Below are positions 22,705 through 33,025 of a stretch of 64,000 bases of DNA, piece after piece; the first letter of the stretch is position 1, and each line of letters opens with the position of its first letter. Location: NCBI GenBank assembly GCA_025526935.1, contig JAHLKD010000086.1, positions 62,001-126,000 on the forward strand, given 5' to 3'. The position numbers and the translations under genes are program-made. Under the pieces are notes generated by a model. It did no database searches and had not been told where the DNA came from. It saw only the letters and a list, made by a program, of their open reading frames with translations. Source of the stretch: Cladochytrium replicatum. Its lineage: Eukaryota > Chytridiomycota > Chytridiomycetes > Cladochytriales > Cladochytriaceae.

Positions 22705-24296
22705 ATCCTTAATGTTGCTCGGCAAATCACACCACCTCTGAGCCTGCTCGCCATAATAATAAACTTAAGAAAGTGGGCGGCAAGGTCAATCGTGCTAACA
22801 TCGAAATGCACAGGCTGGCCCCCTGTAAAGATATTTCCAGGTTGCGTGAGTTGAAAACAGCAATCACGTACGGTAGAGTCTGCAGTGAAGATACAGCAAC
22901 TGATTTGTCTAATTTGAAGTATCAGTAAATCACATAATCTTTCATACCTTCTTTCATCTCACTCAACATCAAAAACCTCATATGAATCTCAGTATTCTTC
23001 TTTACGGTATGGTCAATCTCTCATGATTCAGCAAAGCGCAGGTATTCCTGCTCTCACAACTAACCCTCCCTTTGCTTCTTCAATGTTGTTATCATCCTCC
23101 AACTAAGGAGGTGGATTTTGATAAACCTTGATAGGTACATGCTGTAGGTAGTCTGATGTGTCTTGCCATTTTGATCTACAGAAAAGCCGTCAGCTATTTT
23201 AATCAGCAGAGCCAAATATCTTCTACCGATTTCAGTTTCTCCGCATGCGGTCTGGACTTGTTTTGTTGCTTCGGTGAGTTTGTGGATAGTGCGATCTGCT
23301 CGTCCACTAAAAAGCTTAGCATGGATTCTTGACCCCGTTTGGTTCTTTGGAAGGCGTAATGGGTTCAAATTTCCTGCAACTAAATCAACAACCGTTGTTG
23401 ATGACCTCAATTCGAGCACTCTTCGTCTCAGGAACTTTGTCAGCCCACCTGTGAGCTGGCGCTACTACGTCAATTCTTTCCGGAGAAGGTGTATGTGAAC
23501 ACTTTCTTGATACATTTAGTTGATGATTGAAGCCAGCATTCAAGGTATTGATCCGCTGTTGGAATATTCTGTATCCTCCTTCTTCTCAGGGGATCGGGAG
23601 AGATCTTGCTCGGAATGGTCCTCTTAACCAATCGTGATTGCAAAACCCGAGGATCGCACGGGCATTACTGGTCTTCATATTTTTGAGCAGCTGTGATCCA
23701 CGAAAAGCGCGTGACCTTGTTTGTTTTTTTGCAAACACTCAATCAAACATCAAATATCTCAACAGCAGAATGAGTTAAATATCTAGTAATGATGCAAATT
23801 CATGAACCCGGGATACCAAATCGATGATACGGGATACAAAATCGATGATACGCATCAAAAATTCCTCATCGTCTCATTCTGAGCATTAAAGCGACTGAAT
23901 CTAAACTACAGGCTTAAGGATCAGCCGAACGAAACTTTCTCTCGAATTTTCCGCAATACTGTTTTACATCCACCTTTTGACAGGCGGAGCTTTCGCAAAT
24001 CAATAAATGGCACTTCCTGGAATAATGCCTGCGAGAGAAAGTCTATCAAGATGCAGCAGCGGGGCCCATTAGAGATATAGCGCAAGATTTCCGTCTCTCA
24101 CAGGATGCGAATTGGAATCAGAAAATGGTGTGAGAATACCTTCACCACAAAAATGGACGGGTGGCTTTTTGTTATTCAAAAGTTTACTCCAAAGCGAGTC
24201 AAAAAGGCAAAACGGCAATGTTAGACAGAATAGGAACTAAAGTAATGGCTACGCAGGATCACGGCTATATAGAAAAAAAATTGAGACCAAACTATT
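22705..24296. other. Intergenic, no recognised gene
   Basis: A minus-strand frame at 23419-23060 (119 codons, with RADRTIHKLTEATKQ) has no recognisable family. The repeat CGATGATACGGGATACAAAATCGATGATACG lies near 23822-23852. Otherwise featureless. Confidence 0.3.
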
Positions 24297-25149
24297 CTAC
24301 AGAGTGATAGAAACAACAAGCACCGCAATGCAAATGCTCAACAACCAAGAGGCAGATCGCAAATCTATCCGGTGTGCGGGGCTTAAAGAAGCCAGCGATT
24401 CTGGCCATTGTACTTCGATAGCCATTGTCGATTCGTTAGTCTTCCCACCAAGTGCTTCCCCTGCGCATTGAAGAGCTCAGTACAACAAATCGAGCGTGAG
24501 CGTTTAAGAAGCTCACATGTATGTTGACCGTAAATATCCAGATTCCTTGCCCTCTCTTCGTTTGGCCACAGACAACCATTCGTTGGGCAAAAATCGACGA
24601 TGGTCGCATTCAGTACAACCGATCCACCTTTCTTTCTGATCAACACGGTATTCCAGCACGCTAGTTTTCGTATCTCTGGTGTGGCGGCGTAGACCGCTTG
24701 GCTAACTGCTACTGTTGGAACCTGTATGATTCAGGACGAGCACAAACACTTGAGAGGTGTATATTCACCTTTGGCCAGACTGTGTTTGCGTTTTGAGGGA
24801 AAGATGGAGGTGTATGGGTTCCCTGTGCGAGGATGGCATTCCAACGAGGGTCTCCGCCGGGCTACAGAGAATGCGAAGGCATGAATGATGGGTAGATAAA
24901 AGCAGCGCTATTACTGAGGCAGTACCTCCCCGTTTGAACACCCCACGCCGATATCATTTGGTTGATAGCCAAGCTCTGAAAGTGCACTCGATGCAAGCCA
25001 TCTGAACAAGTAGAAATCAGCAATGCGTTTATTGCGAAATTCGCTCATACATACGGTCCGTAGTACGTCGAGCGTCCTTCTACGAACGAGCTTGCAGCGT
25101 GTGCCGTGATGAAGTGAGCTGCCACCACCAACACCAAGCACAGCAGCAT
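24297..25149 (-). CDS. Secreted expansin-like (RlpA-type double-psi beta-barrel) protein, probably GPI-anchored
   Basis: Five exons: 25149-25055, 25001-24926, 24861-24769, 24721-24529 and 24460-24297; 206 aa. The start gives a clear signal peptide (MLLCLVLVVAAHFITAHA). The mature part begins with GRSTYYGPW, the usual opening of expansin/RlpA barrels. It continues with GVGCSNGE, WNAILAQGT, ACWNTVLI and VDFCPTNGCLWPNEERARN, then LDIYG; the DFCP..C and LDxYG motifs fit a double-psi beta-barrel. The end is hydrophobic (WLLSICIAVLVVSITL), like a GPI-attachment signal. No separate cellulose-binding module is seen. Such proteins loosen or remodel cell walls without hydrolysis. The last intron (24528-24461) was chosen because it restores IYGEALGGKTNE and a sensible C-terminus. 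Confidence 0.75.
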
Positions 25150-25316
25150 AACCTTGCAGCGTATGGCTTTGCAATTTAGTGTTGTAGCAAAATGGCTGTG
25201 GCTTCTTAGCAAAGGTTCCTCAGTGGCTTTGTGATCTCTAAGCTGCATTTCAGTATTAATTCATCTCACAAGCCACTTATCTGCGCAGCACCGAATTCCT
25301 GATCTGTCTGGCAAGG

Positions 25317-26597
25317 ATGGACAACGTGCAGCCCTTCTTCGAATGGCTCTCAAAGGAACTGACTCCCACCGCTGCAATCAACCTCGCACCTGTCGTAATA
25401 TACTTCTCGACGCTGATCCTCTCCATCTTCCGCGCAACTGAAGTCTCTCTGCGCAATGTGTTTGCTCACCCTACAAACCCACTCCACCTCGCCCTCTCCT
25501 TGCTCTCCTTCTACCTGGCCTGGTTCCACATCCTAGCATGGATGCTCCCGTCGTCGACAGATCTTGCGAAATTTTCCCTTGAGGAGTGGGCCGTCAGGAA
25601 TGATGCGTTCAACGAAGCTTATAGGCTCGTGACTGGATCTGCCGAGCAATGGTGGTGGAGCAGTCAGCTTTTGCTGTGGACTGTTCCTGTGATTGTGTGG
25701 ATGTGGAGCGAAGGTGTTTCGCATGCGGGAACCAAAGGGTTTTTGAAAAGGATGGACTTCGCGAGCACACTCGTGTATGTCTGGCTCGGATTTTTCGGTG
25801 AGTGGAGAGAGCTTGGATCGAACTGACATATGTAAAATAATACCAATTTAGGAGCAATGTCTGTTGGATTTTCGCTGTTTGCGCTGCAGCAGAATGTTGC
25901 TGATGGAGCGGCCATTGTCGTAGATCGGGCTCGCAAGCCTTCGTTTACGATCTGTGTCGCCGCTGCCACAGCTGCGCTCTCGATTTTGCTAACTCCTTAC
26001 ATCTCGCCATCATCTCCGCTTTTCGTCGGTAGCCTCGCTGTTCTCCACGTCGCTCTCCTTCTCCCAATTTCGGGAGTCTCCCTATTCCCAACCCCTCCAC
26101 CCCGCCGACCAGTCTCAGTGCGAAAAGAACCGCGTTCGCTGGTGATCCTTTACGCACTCCTTGCCGGCGTCAACTTTGCATCATATCTTCACCTTACCAT
26201 GCAGTATTTTTTCCCCTCTCCCATAGAAAGCCTCAAGCTCTCACCAAACTTCATGGAGCGTGCGTGGAATCTTTGGAACACGCCGAATGTCAACCATTGC
26301 CAGGGGTCAATCAGTGGGGATCTGGTGTTTGCGACGATCACAAGCGCGATTGTGATGGGATCGGAGGTGTTTAAGCGTCGGAATCCGAGGAAAAGGTCTG
26401 GGGACAGCTTGATCAAGCAGGGTGTTACTGCCGCGGTGTGGATCGTTGCAACGCCCGTGTTTTCAGTGTCTGTGACGTTCCCGCTGTTTATGGCATGGAG
26501 GGAAACATGGGGGGGTCATGTTGCTTGGATTTCCGATGAGGCTCTGAAGCGAGACGAAGTTTCTAGTGCGGATGTTCAGAAGTCTGTGAAGGAGTGA
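25317..26597 (+). CDS. Multi-pass membrane protein of unknown function
   Basis: Two exons, 25317-25797 and 25852-26597, 408 aa. About eight or nine hydrophobic segments are visible, for example APVVIYFSTLILSIF, LHLALSLLSFYLAWFHILAW, LLLWTVPVIVWMW, LVYVWLGFFGAMSVGFSLFA, LFVGSLAVLHVALLLPISG and AVWIVATPVFSVSVTFPLF. No motif identifies a family or substrate. It is divergent from the expansin-like gene with 167 bp between the start codons. Confidence 0.7.
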
Positions 26598-28654
26598 AAC
26601 TCTTCCTTGATCTTGTATTAATAACACATTTTTACCACCGCCTTGTGAGCCACTAACAATCTTGATCTCCAGATGAATTCATCCCAATCCGTGAACTGTT
26701 TGATCTCCCAGCATTGGCCACTGAACAACCCAAAGCGCCTGCACTGTATACATTGCGTATTCGTCGCAGTGCTCATCACAAACTTCTTCTTCAGCTCATC
26801 TTCCGTGATCGTAATGTTCGTCGCCATGATGGTCGCACTGTTGGTGTTCGCATTGATTGCGCAATAGACTCAGATGTTTTACATCCAGAGGAGGAAGAGT
26901 GAATTGTAGAGGGTTGTGGAAAACTTGGTCATGGCCCCTTTATGAATGACTCGTAGCGGGGAGTTGAATGCAACTGACCCATTTTCTTCAACTTCAGTGG
27001 GAGCGTACTCTGGAATATCTGCTTTTGAAACTGAAAATATATATACCATCTACATGTATCCATTCAGTTTCCATCTGGATTGCTCTTATTCCACAACTCT
27101 CAAGGCCCAAAAGGACAATATGACCATCACGTACCAGAGAGCAAGATCATTTGTGGAAGGTACAAGAAATGTCGGAGTGACTGAGTTGAGAGACAGATAT
27201 GAGATTTGATTTCAGTACCAGAATGTAGGAAACATGATGAATGACCAAGCGTGTGGAGCCATGCTGATGGCACCGTCGCCAAAGCCAGCTTCAACAAGTC
27301 GGGTCCGTTTGCACATGTGAAGTTTCTACCAAGACCAGGAGAGATTGGTAGATAAGAGATGAACAAAGCACAATTGTCATACGCAAAGGTGGTGGACCAT
27401 TGGGATTTGAGGTGATCATGGTGGATCAAAAAACAACATTTATCAAGTCGCCTGTGACTTTGGCAGTCCAGCAAGAACCATAAATCCACCCAAACGGTAC
27501 ACAGCAATGATAGAAACATTTAGAGGTGAGTGGTGAGTGTCGCGCTCAGTCCTCTTGCCCCCAGCGGTGGTACAGTAGAAGTGAAACCACAGAAGAAGAG
27601 GGTTGGATGGAGAAGGATACTGCTGGCCAAGTTTTCTTTGTGGCGTGTCTCCACTTTGGCTGAACGAGCGTACCATTTGATATGCTGACCTGAACCAGAA
27701 TTCTTTGTCACTTTTTATTGAAAGAGTGTTCAGGATTTTGTCAGCATTGCCAGTAAAGTTTGTTTCTTGTGATCTGCCGCTCGAGCTGATGGGTATCCTT
27801 GTTTTGTAGGTTGCCACTCACTGGTGTTGTTCCTGGTGATCTGACCCATAAACTTGCGAAGATATGGCAGATCTGGTCCTTCCTTCTGCGCTTTGGCTAT
27901 GACCCATTCCAACAAGTCTCCAACTGCATAGTCACTCCGCCACAGACGCTATCATCTTCAACTTTACCTGCACGGAACCATAAACCAAATTAGAAAGATT
28001 TGAATTGAGCGAGAAATCTGCTTATCTTTCAACATGATCATGTCAAAGTGTTGCTGCCAAAGTTTGCCCCTTCATTGGCATTTGTGTGTTGCCTGCAAAG
28101 ACAGCTCCAATTCCTTGTACTTGTTCATATGCATTATCGAGCGGTTCGACAAGATCGTAGTAAGCCAGAAAGCATTGCCTAAGGATTGAATTTGCCAAGT
28201 GGTTATTTAGATTGTCTGCTCGCCATGCTGCCCTGTTGATGTTGTACTGTTGTTGGAGTCAACCCTTCTCAGATGGAACTGTGTTGCATTGAAGGCTGTG
28301 ACTTGGCGTTGGAAAGTATCAATCGTTAGTTGATCGGCCCCCGCAGCTGGAGGCCAAATCTGTCCCGGAAGTGGAGGTAGTGGACGTGTAACGACTTGGG
28401 GTTCTGACACTGTATTCCTTGTCAGGAGTCGAGCGCAGCCCTTCAATTCCACAATGGCCTTGACTCCTCAAAATATACCTCAAACTCATAGAGAGAGGCT
28501 GCACTGAAAGGTTTCAGTTTGATGCTGTTGAAGTTGACGTACTTGAATGGATACTCAATTTTGAGAATGATTGGGAGATACTGAGTTTGTGATTGTTGTG
28601 GTTTTTTCGTCACATGTGGTAACCTAATAGAAGACGCGTAAGTACACGTTCTCA
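26598..28654. other. Degraded sequence with unassigned open frames
   Basis: A plus-strand frame at about 26670-26902 starts after an acceptor-like GATCTCCAG and reads PIRELFDLPALATEQPKAPA, ending in HPEEEE; it looks like the last exon of a lost gene. Minus-strand frames at 27127-28452 (for example TFQRQVTAFNATQFHLRRVD) are short and out of phase with each other. I recognise no family. It is probably an old mobile element or decayed genes. Confidence 0.3.
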
Positions 28655-28810
28655 CCATCATAGATACATATCACTCTTCCGGAGTAAATGATTGTAAGCA
28701 GCTTAACAAATATAATCGACTGGTCTCTTTGCATCCCGCATTGAGAACTCCCAGACGTCTCCAGTCTATCTGTTACGTCGTGGTGTGTTTTGTGTATGAT
28801 TGTTAAACTA
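28655..28810 (-). repeat. Dispersed repeat, copy 1
   Basis: About 150 bp. Its minus strand reads THHDVTDRLETSGSSQCGM and then TIIYSGRVICIYDG. The second copy, in the opposite direction, is at 36068-36215. Both copies keep the same reading frame similarity, suggesting a fragment of an unknown mobile-element protein. Confidence 0.7.
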
Positions 28811-29589
28811 ACCATAGTAATAAAGTCTTATAACTTCCAACATGGGTTGCTTGCAACAATTTCAAACCTGGAGAGACGCTCTAAATATTGTTATTCAGTT
28901 TTGAATGTACCACAACAGGAATTGGGACGGCATTGACAGGATATAGTCAATTGTTTCATCAATTGAGGTCTACTTGCACACATGGACACAGGCTGGAGGG
29001 CAAATTCTCACCGGAGGAGTTGCGAGCATCCTCCGTGTTGGCCTTGTTATTCTGCTTGCTCAATGTTTAGCTACCAACCGTACCATTGGCACAATATCCT
29101 TCCTGGCCTTGCGCTCTTGTTGCAAAGAGTTCATCTGTGAATAAAAGGTGCCACAGCTATTCCTACCATCACTTTGACCTGGTGAGCGGCCAAAATCTCC
29201 AGCATCCAAAAGGGTAACTGATCAATCCACGACCATTCTCGTAAAAAGTAATAGTCGCCGAACATCAAACTGCTTCTAGTATAAAATACGTCTTTGGATG
29301 ACGGGCGAAAGGCGGGTTGCGTCAACTGGCCGAGCGGGTCCCCTCCTTCAATTGGAGCATCAGGGGAGCAGGAGGTATGGTTACATAAATACCACATATT
29401 GCCACGTTATGGCACCCAGTAGGAGAAGCGGGCGGTGAGACATTGGAATTGTATGGTGAGAGTGATCTAAGTGAGAGTGATATGAGTGCAAAAAAATCAA
29501 GTATATCTTGTGTAATTAAATCAATTAAATAAATCACAAAAATCTCAATCGCCTGATGTCGCTGTTTTCACGACGATCTTTGCGCTGTA
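28811..29589. other. Intergenic, nothing recognised
   Basis: Short open frames only, none with a recognisable domain. It contains spacer and the upstream region of the repeat-protein gene. Confidence 0.3.
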
Positions 29590-29650
29590 ATGTCATTGGA
29601 TAACAATACCTCTAAATATATTGGTGGTGAAAGTGAACAAGCTCAACTCG

Positions 29651-30646
29651 ATGCAAGCAAGAGCCTGTCCTCCGTGGCAGTGCGATCTGCACAAACCACA
29701 CGTGACTGTATCTATCCATTTAAGGTCCTTTTCGGAAACCCGCTCAAACCAGCCAAACCCGTCACTTCCGATGCTCTCAAGCCAACACGCCCTCGCTGAC
29801 GAAGCCGTTCAAGGAGCTGCCGTTTCCACCGACGAAATAGGCAGACAGGTGAAGAGATTGAAGGCGGCTGTGTCTTTGAGCGACGTCCACGACTTTCCCA
29901 ACATCACCGACACCACCATTGGCGATAGAGCGGTGTCGTTGAATAAGATGACCATGAATCACCTGGTCAATGCAGCGGCCCCTGGTGTGAATGCAGGTGA
30001 TCTCGCGGCGTCAATCGTTCTGGCCATCAATGTGGCCTGTGACCGCAATGGTCCGATTACGAACTCAATTACGAACGCCATCAATGTAGCCTGTGCCCCC
30101 AATGGTCCGATTACGAACGCAATTACGAACGCAATTGCCACGGCGTGCCAACCCGGCGGAGCCGTGTCTAATGCCATTACTGTGGCGTGCCAACCCGGCG
30201 GAGCCGTGTCTAATGCCATTACTGTGGCGTGCCAACCCGGCGGAGCCGTGTCTAATGCCATTATTGTGGCGTGCCAACCCGGCGGAGCGGTGTCTAATGC
30301 CATTACTGTGGCGTGCCTACCTGGAGGAGCGGTGTCGGGAGCCATTGCCAATGCCTGCCTGCATGGAGGCGTGATATCTGAGGCGATCGACCGGTCGTCT
30401 CGCGTCCGCGATGTCGGAGCCGCTGCGCGAGTCCTCAATGGATCGCGTACGAACCCAGCGGATGCAGTAGAGCAAATCCCAAGTGCTTTGATGCAGATGC
30501 CACCACTTTTCCCTTTGAATCGTCAGAGCTTTTCTGCCCTCTCTGCCAACAATTGTGAAACGCTGTTGCAATTCTATGGCCTCGATAGAACTGGGAATGT
30601 ATCCGTGAAGAGACAACGGCTGGCGGCGTTCTTCAATATAATTTGA
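29651..30646 (+). CDS. Repeat protein with 14-residue tandem repeats and SAP-like C-terminus
   Basis: One open frame of 331 codons from ATG 29651; a shorter start at ATG 29771 is also possible. The middle consists of 14-residue repeats with core VACQPGGAVSNAIT, four nearly identical copies plus diverged ones (NVACAPNGPITNAI upstream, NACLHGGVISEAI downstream). The C-terminal end has LSANNCETLLQFYGLD followed by TGNVSVKRQRLAAFF, which fits the helix-turn-helix pattern of a SAP DNA-binding motif. No family recognised. A second frame from 29590 (MSLDNNTSKYIGGESEQ) overlaps the 5' end and could be an alternative first exon. The 3' end is copied in inverted orientation just downstream, so this may be part of a mobile or amplified family and not a single-copy host gene. 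Confidence 0.5.
   Translation: MQARACPPWQCDLHKPHVTVSIHLRSFSETRSNQPNPSLPMLSSQHALADEAVQGAAVSTDEIGRQVKRLKAAVSLSDVHDFPNITDTTIGDRAVSLNKMTMNHLVNAAAPGVNAGDLAASIVLAINVACDRNGPITNSITNAINVACAPNGPITNAITNAIATACQPGGAVSNAITVACQPGGAVSNAITVACQPGGAVSNAIIVACQPGGAVSNAITVACLPGGAVSGAIANACLHGGVISEAIDRSSRVRDVGAAARVLNGSRTNPADAVEQIPSALMQMPPLFPLNRQSFSALSANNCETLLQFYGLDRTGNVSVKRQRLAAFFNII
30140..30350 (+). repeat. 42-bp minisatellite inside the repeat-protein gene
   Basis: Five consecutive 42-bp units (14 codons). The first four are nearly identical (GCGTGCCAACCCGGCGGAGC at the start of each). The fifth is diverged. Length is a multiple of three, so copy-number changes keep the frame. Confidence 0.9.
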
Positions 30647-30868
30647 GTTCAAAAAAAGAAGGATAAAGATGTGGCCTGGTATTTGCTCTATGGCATCCGT
30701 TGGGTTCGTACGCGATCCATTCCCAGTTCCATCGAGGCTATAGAATTGCAACAGGGTTTCGCAATTGTTGGCAGAGAGGGCAGAGAAGCTCTGACGATTC
30801 AAAGGGAAAAGAGGTGGCATCTGCATCAAAGCATTTGGGATTTGCTCTACTGCATCCGCTGGGTTCGC
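30451..30868. repeat. Inverted duplication of the repeat-protein 3' end
   Basis: Arms 30451-30599 and 30720-30868 are reverse complements with about seven mismatches by eye over 147 bases. The spacer is 120 bp. Part of the spacer (30671-30719) is a further inverted copy of about 30430-30475. A transcript through here would fold into a long hairpin. Confidence 0.9.
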
Positions 30869-30959
30869 ATCCGTTGCGTTTGTTCAATAAACAGGATCTT
30901 TATTACAAGTGTGTTGTCCAATTTGGGACAGGTTTGATAATCTTTGAGTGCTGCACGAT

Positions 30960-31600
30960 AGCTCAAGTATTTGGGTGCGGCACTGCCAGATGCGAAAGCT
31001 TTTGATCCGCCGGAAGTGTTTTCAGTCTTCCAAAACGCTTCGGCTAGTGATGTGATGGGATACGTGGCGAAAACAGGCTCTCAAGACTAATAGTTGGACG
31101 TCCCTTACTTTCCTGTTGGCACTTCAATGTCGCAGATGCTCTCAGGAACCATCGATACTTAGATGGCGTGGAGATTGCCTCAACGCATTTCGACAATCAT
31201 AGCCTCGTGGCGCTTGGTTCAGCTTTATCAAAGTTGTCCCAAACGTTAGAGGGACATATTCGACGCTGGCTGCCTACTGGGAGATTGTTTTCATGGGCTA
31301 TGCAACATTCTTTCGCATTCTAGGGAACGGTCAACCATCGGAGCGGCTGGAATTTCCTGACACAAACTTGAAATCTAAGCAGAAGGTTGGGCGGCGGTCA
31401 AAGCGCTAGTTAAGGAGGGCAAGGAGCTTAGATACTTAGACGTGACGGATTGTATTGTTAGTAGTATCGACGCGATTGTGTCAATGAAGCACATTGGAGC
31501 AGATATATACAATTGTAGACTGTTTTTGTCACAGGGAAGTCGGAATTGCAAGTATTGCGCATTGAATTATTGCTCGGCGCTACCCTTCCTTTTGGGGATA
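30960..31600 (+). pseudogene. Possible decayed leucine-rich/F-box-type gene
   Basis: Coding-like pieces appear in different frames: LRNHRYLDGVEIASTHFDNH near 31145-31205 and VKALVKEGKELRYLDVTDCI near 31395-31455. Both resemble the regularly spaced Leu pattern of RNI-type leucine-rich repeats. Stops and frame changes lie between them. The assignment is weak. Confidence 0.3.
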
Positions 31601-31634
31601 AACCATTCGTACGACTCACGGTCAGTTTCTGATG

Positions 31635-32709
31635 TCATTCCTTTGGCCTCATCAACGGCTCGAGTCCAACTGCAACTCCCACGACAAACAATGCCACGGC
31701 CAAATCATTGAACACCCCCGTCAAAATCACCATGGTATCCTGGAATTAAGCCGGTAAGAATTGTTCTGTTGCATCTCTTTGTTCCCTTTACCTTTCCAAC
31801 ATAACGATTGTCCGTCGCTGTGAATACCACCTCCATTACAACGAATAACAGCCATACAGGCTGTCGAAATTGTTAGACCGCATTTTTTACATCCGATGAT
31901 CAATTTCATACCAGATACGACGAGAAGCCACCATGCACAACGGTATCGTTTCCAAGGTCATACAGCCGATCAACTCTATCCGCCCAATCCGTCGATTCGG
32001 ACGTAAAATAAATCAACAATACCCCAATCCCAAACGCAAGCGCCGCGAAAGTCCGCCCGACATTGCTCACCCTCTTCTCCTGTAACGACTCGAACGCCAT
32101 CAGTCCAGGCGGCAACGGTAGCGCCGGCCCAGGAGACGAAGATTGTTCCAGTGCAGCAAGTCTCTCTGTAAAATCGTCGAGCAGGTGCGATTGATACGAT
32201 GTGCTTTCCTGTGCATTCGTTGCCGTCAATGGTGGTGCTGGGTAGTCTGACAGGATTGACGCGGTCACGGATGGTGCACCTAATGGCGAGCAGCCGCCGA
32301 TGGAATCCGTGTCGCTACCACCGAATGCGAACCGCGAGCTCGAGTATGGCCGGCGCAAATGAGGCGTGGCTCGTTCGAGTTGTGGGGAGTGGGTTATGGC
32401 TGGTGGAGGCAGTTCTGCAATGGGAGTCGCTGGGGCTGAACTTCTCTGCGCATCGAGTGTAGGTGTCGGCGGGTCTATGCAATGCAAAATTAGCTTAATT
32501 TTCCAAGTTCGCCCTTTGCTACCTGCAAAAGATGGGGCAGGACTGCTGTTCGCCGAAGATCCTGCAGTTGGTCTCCTGGGCCGCGAGCCAGCGTCTGATA
32601 CGTTGTCTGTCGAGAAACCCGCCGACTGAGCTTTTGTGATTCTCGCTAGGCGGTCCTCTGCCGACTCGAGGATTCTTCTCCGTCGAGCTTCACGGCGACG
32701 GTCGTCCAT
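31635..32709 (-). CDS. GET2/CAMLG-like subunit of the tail-anchored-protein insertion receptor
   Basis: Four exons: 32709-32523, 32474-31912, 31860-31792 and 31739-31635; 307 aa. The N-terminus is strongly basic (MDDRRREARRRRILESAEDR, then LARI), the motif with which GET2/CAML binds the GET3 ATPase. A long Ser/Pro-rich linker follows. Three C-terminal membrane segments are visible: FAALAFGIGVLLIYF, PVWLLFVVMEVVF and LAVALFVVGVAVGL. GET2 sits in the ER membrane with GET1 and receives tail-anchored proteins. Fungal GET2 sequences are very divergent, so this rests on architecture and the N-terminal motif. The divergent neighbour starts 316 bp away. Confidence 0.75.
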
Positions 32710-33025
32710 GGGGTCACGTGTACAACACGACAGATTTCAAGGGATTCGAGTTTGGATGGGAATCAAGTTGATATCTGTGAGGAGGACGGTGATGGGCGCA
32801 CTGGCAGCACTCATGGCTGTGGTGCTGTGCGTGTTAGTGGTGCCGATGATCGCGGTGCGGACAGACAGCGACCACCCGATTAGCAGAAGCTGGAGTACGT
32901 TGATTTAGAACTTGGTTGTATGATTTCAGAACTGAAACAGTAGTATATAGGAAAGCACACTGTGTCAACAGAGTCCTCACATAGGGTTTCTCGTCCAGCA
33001 CGTGGTCCACTAGACTACAGATCGA
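32710..33025. promoter_or_regulatory. Divergent promoter region (GET2-like / fusion gene)
   Basis: 316 bp between the start codons of two divergent genes. No clear core promoter element was identified, though TAGTATATAGGAAAGC near 32941 is TATA-like on the plus strand. Confidence 0.35.

Noticed and set aside
29590-29799. Separate small gene overlapping the start of the repeat-protein frame
   Set aside because: It overlaps the longer frame in another phase and has no domain. It is noted only as a possible alternative first exon.
29959-30438. Long minus-strand frame through the minisatellite
   Set aside because: It is an antisense shadow kept open by the 42-bp repeat length. It has no features of its own.
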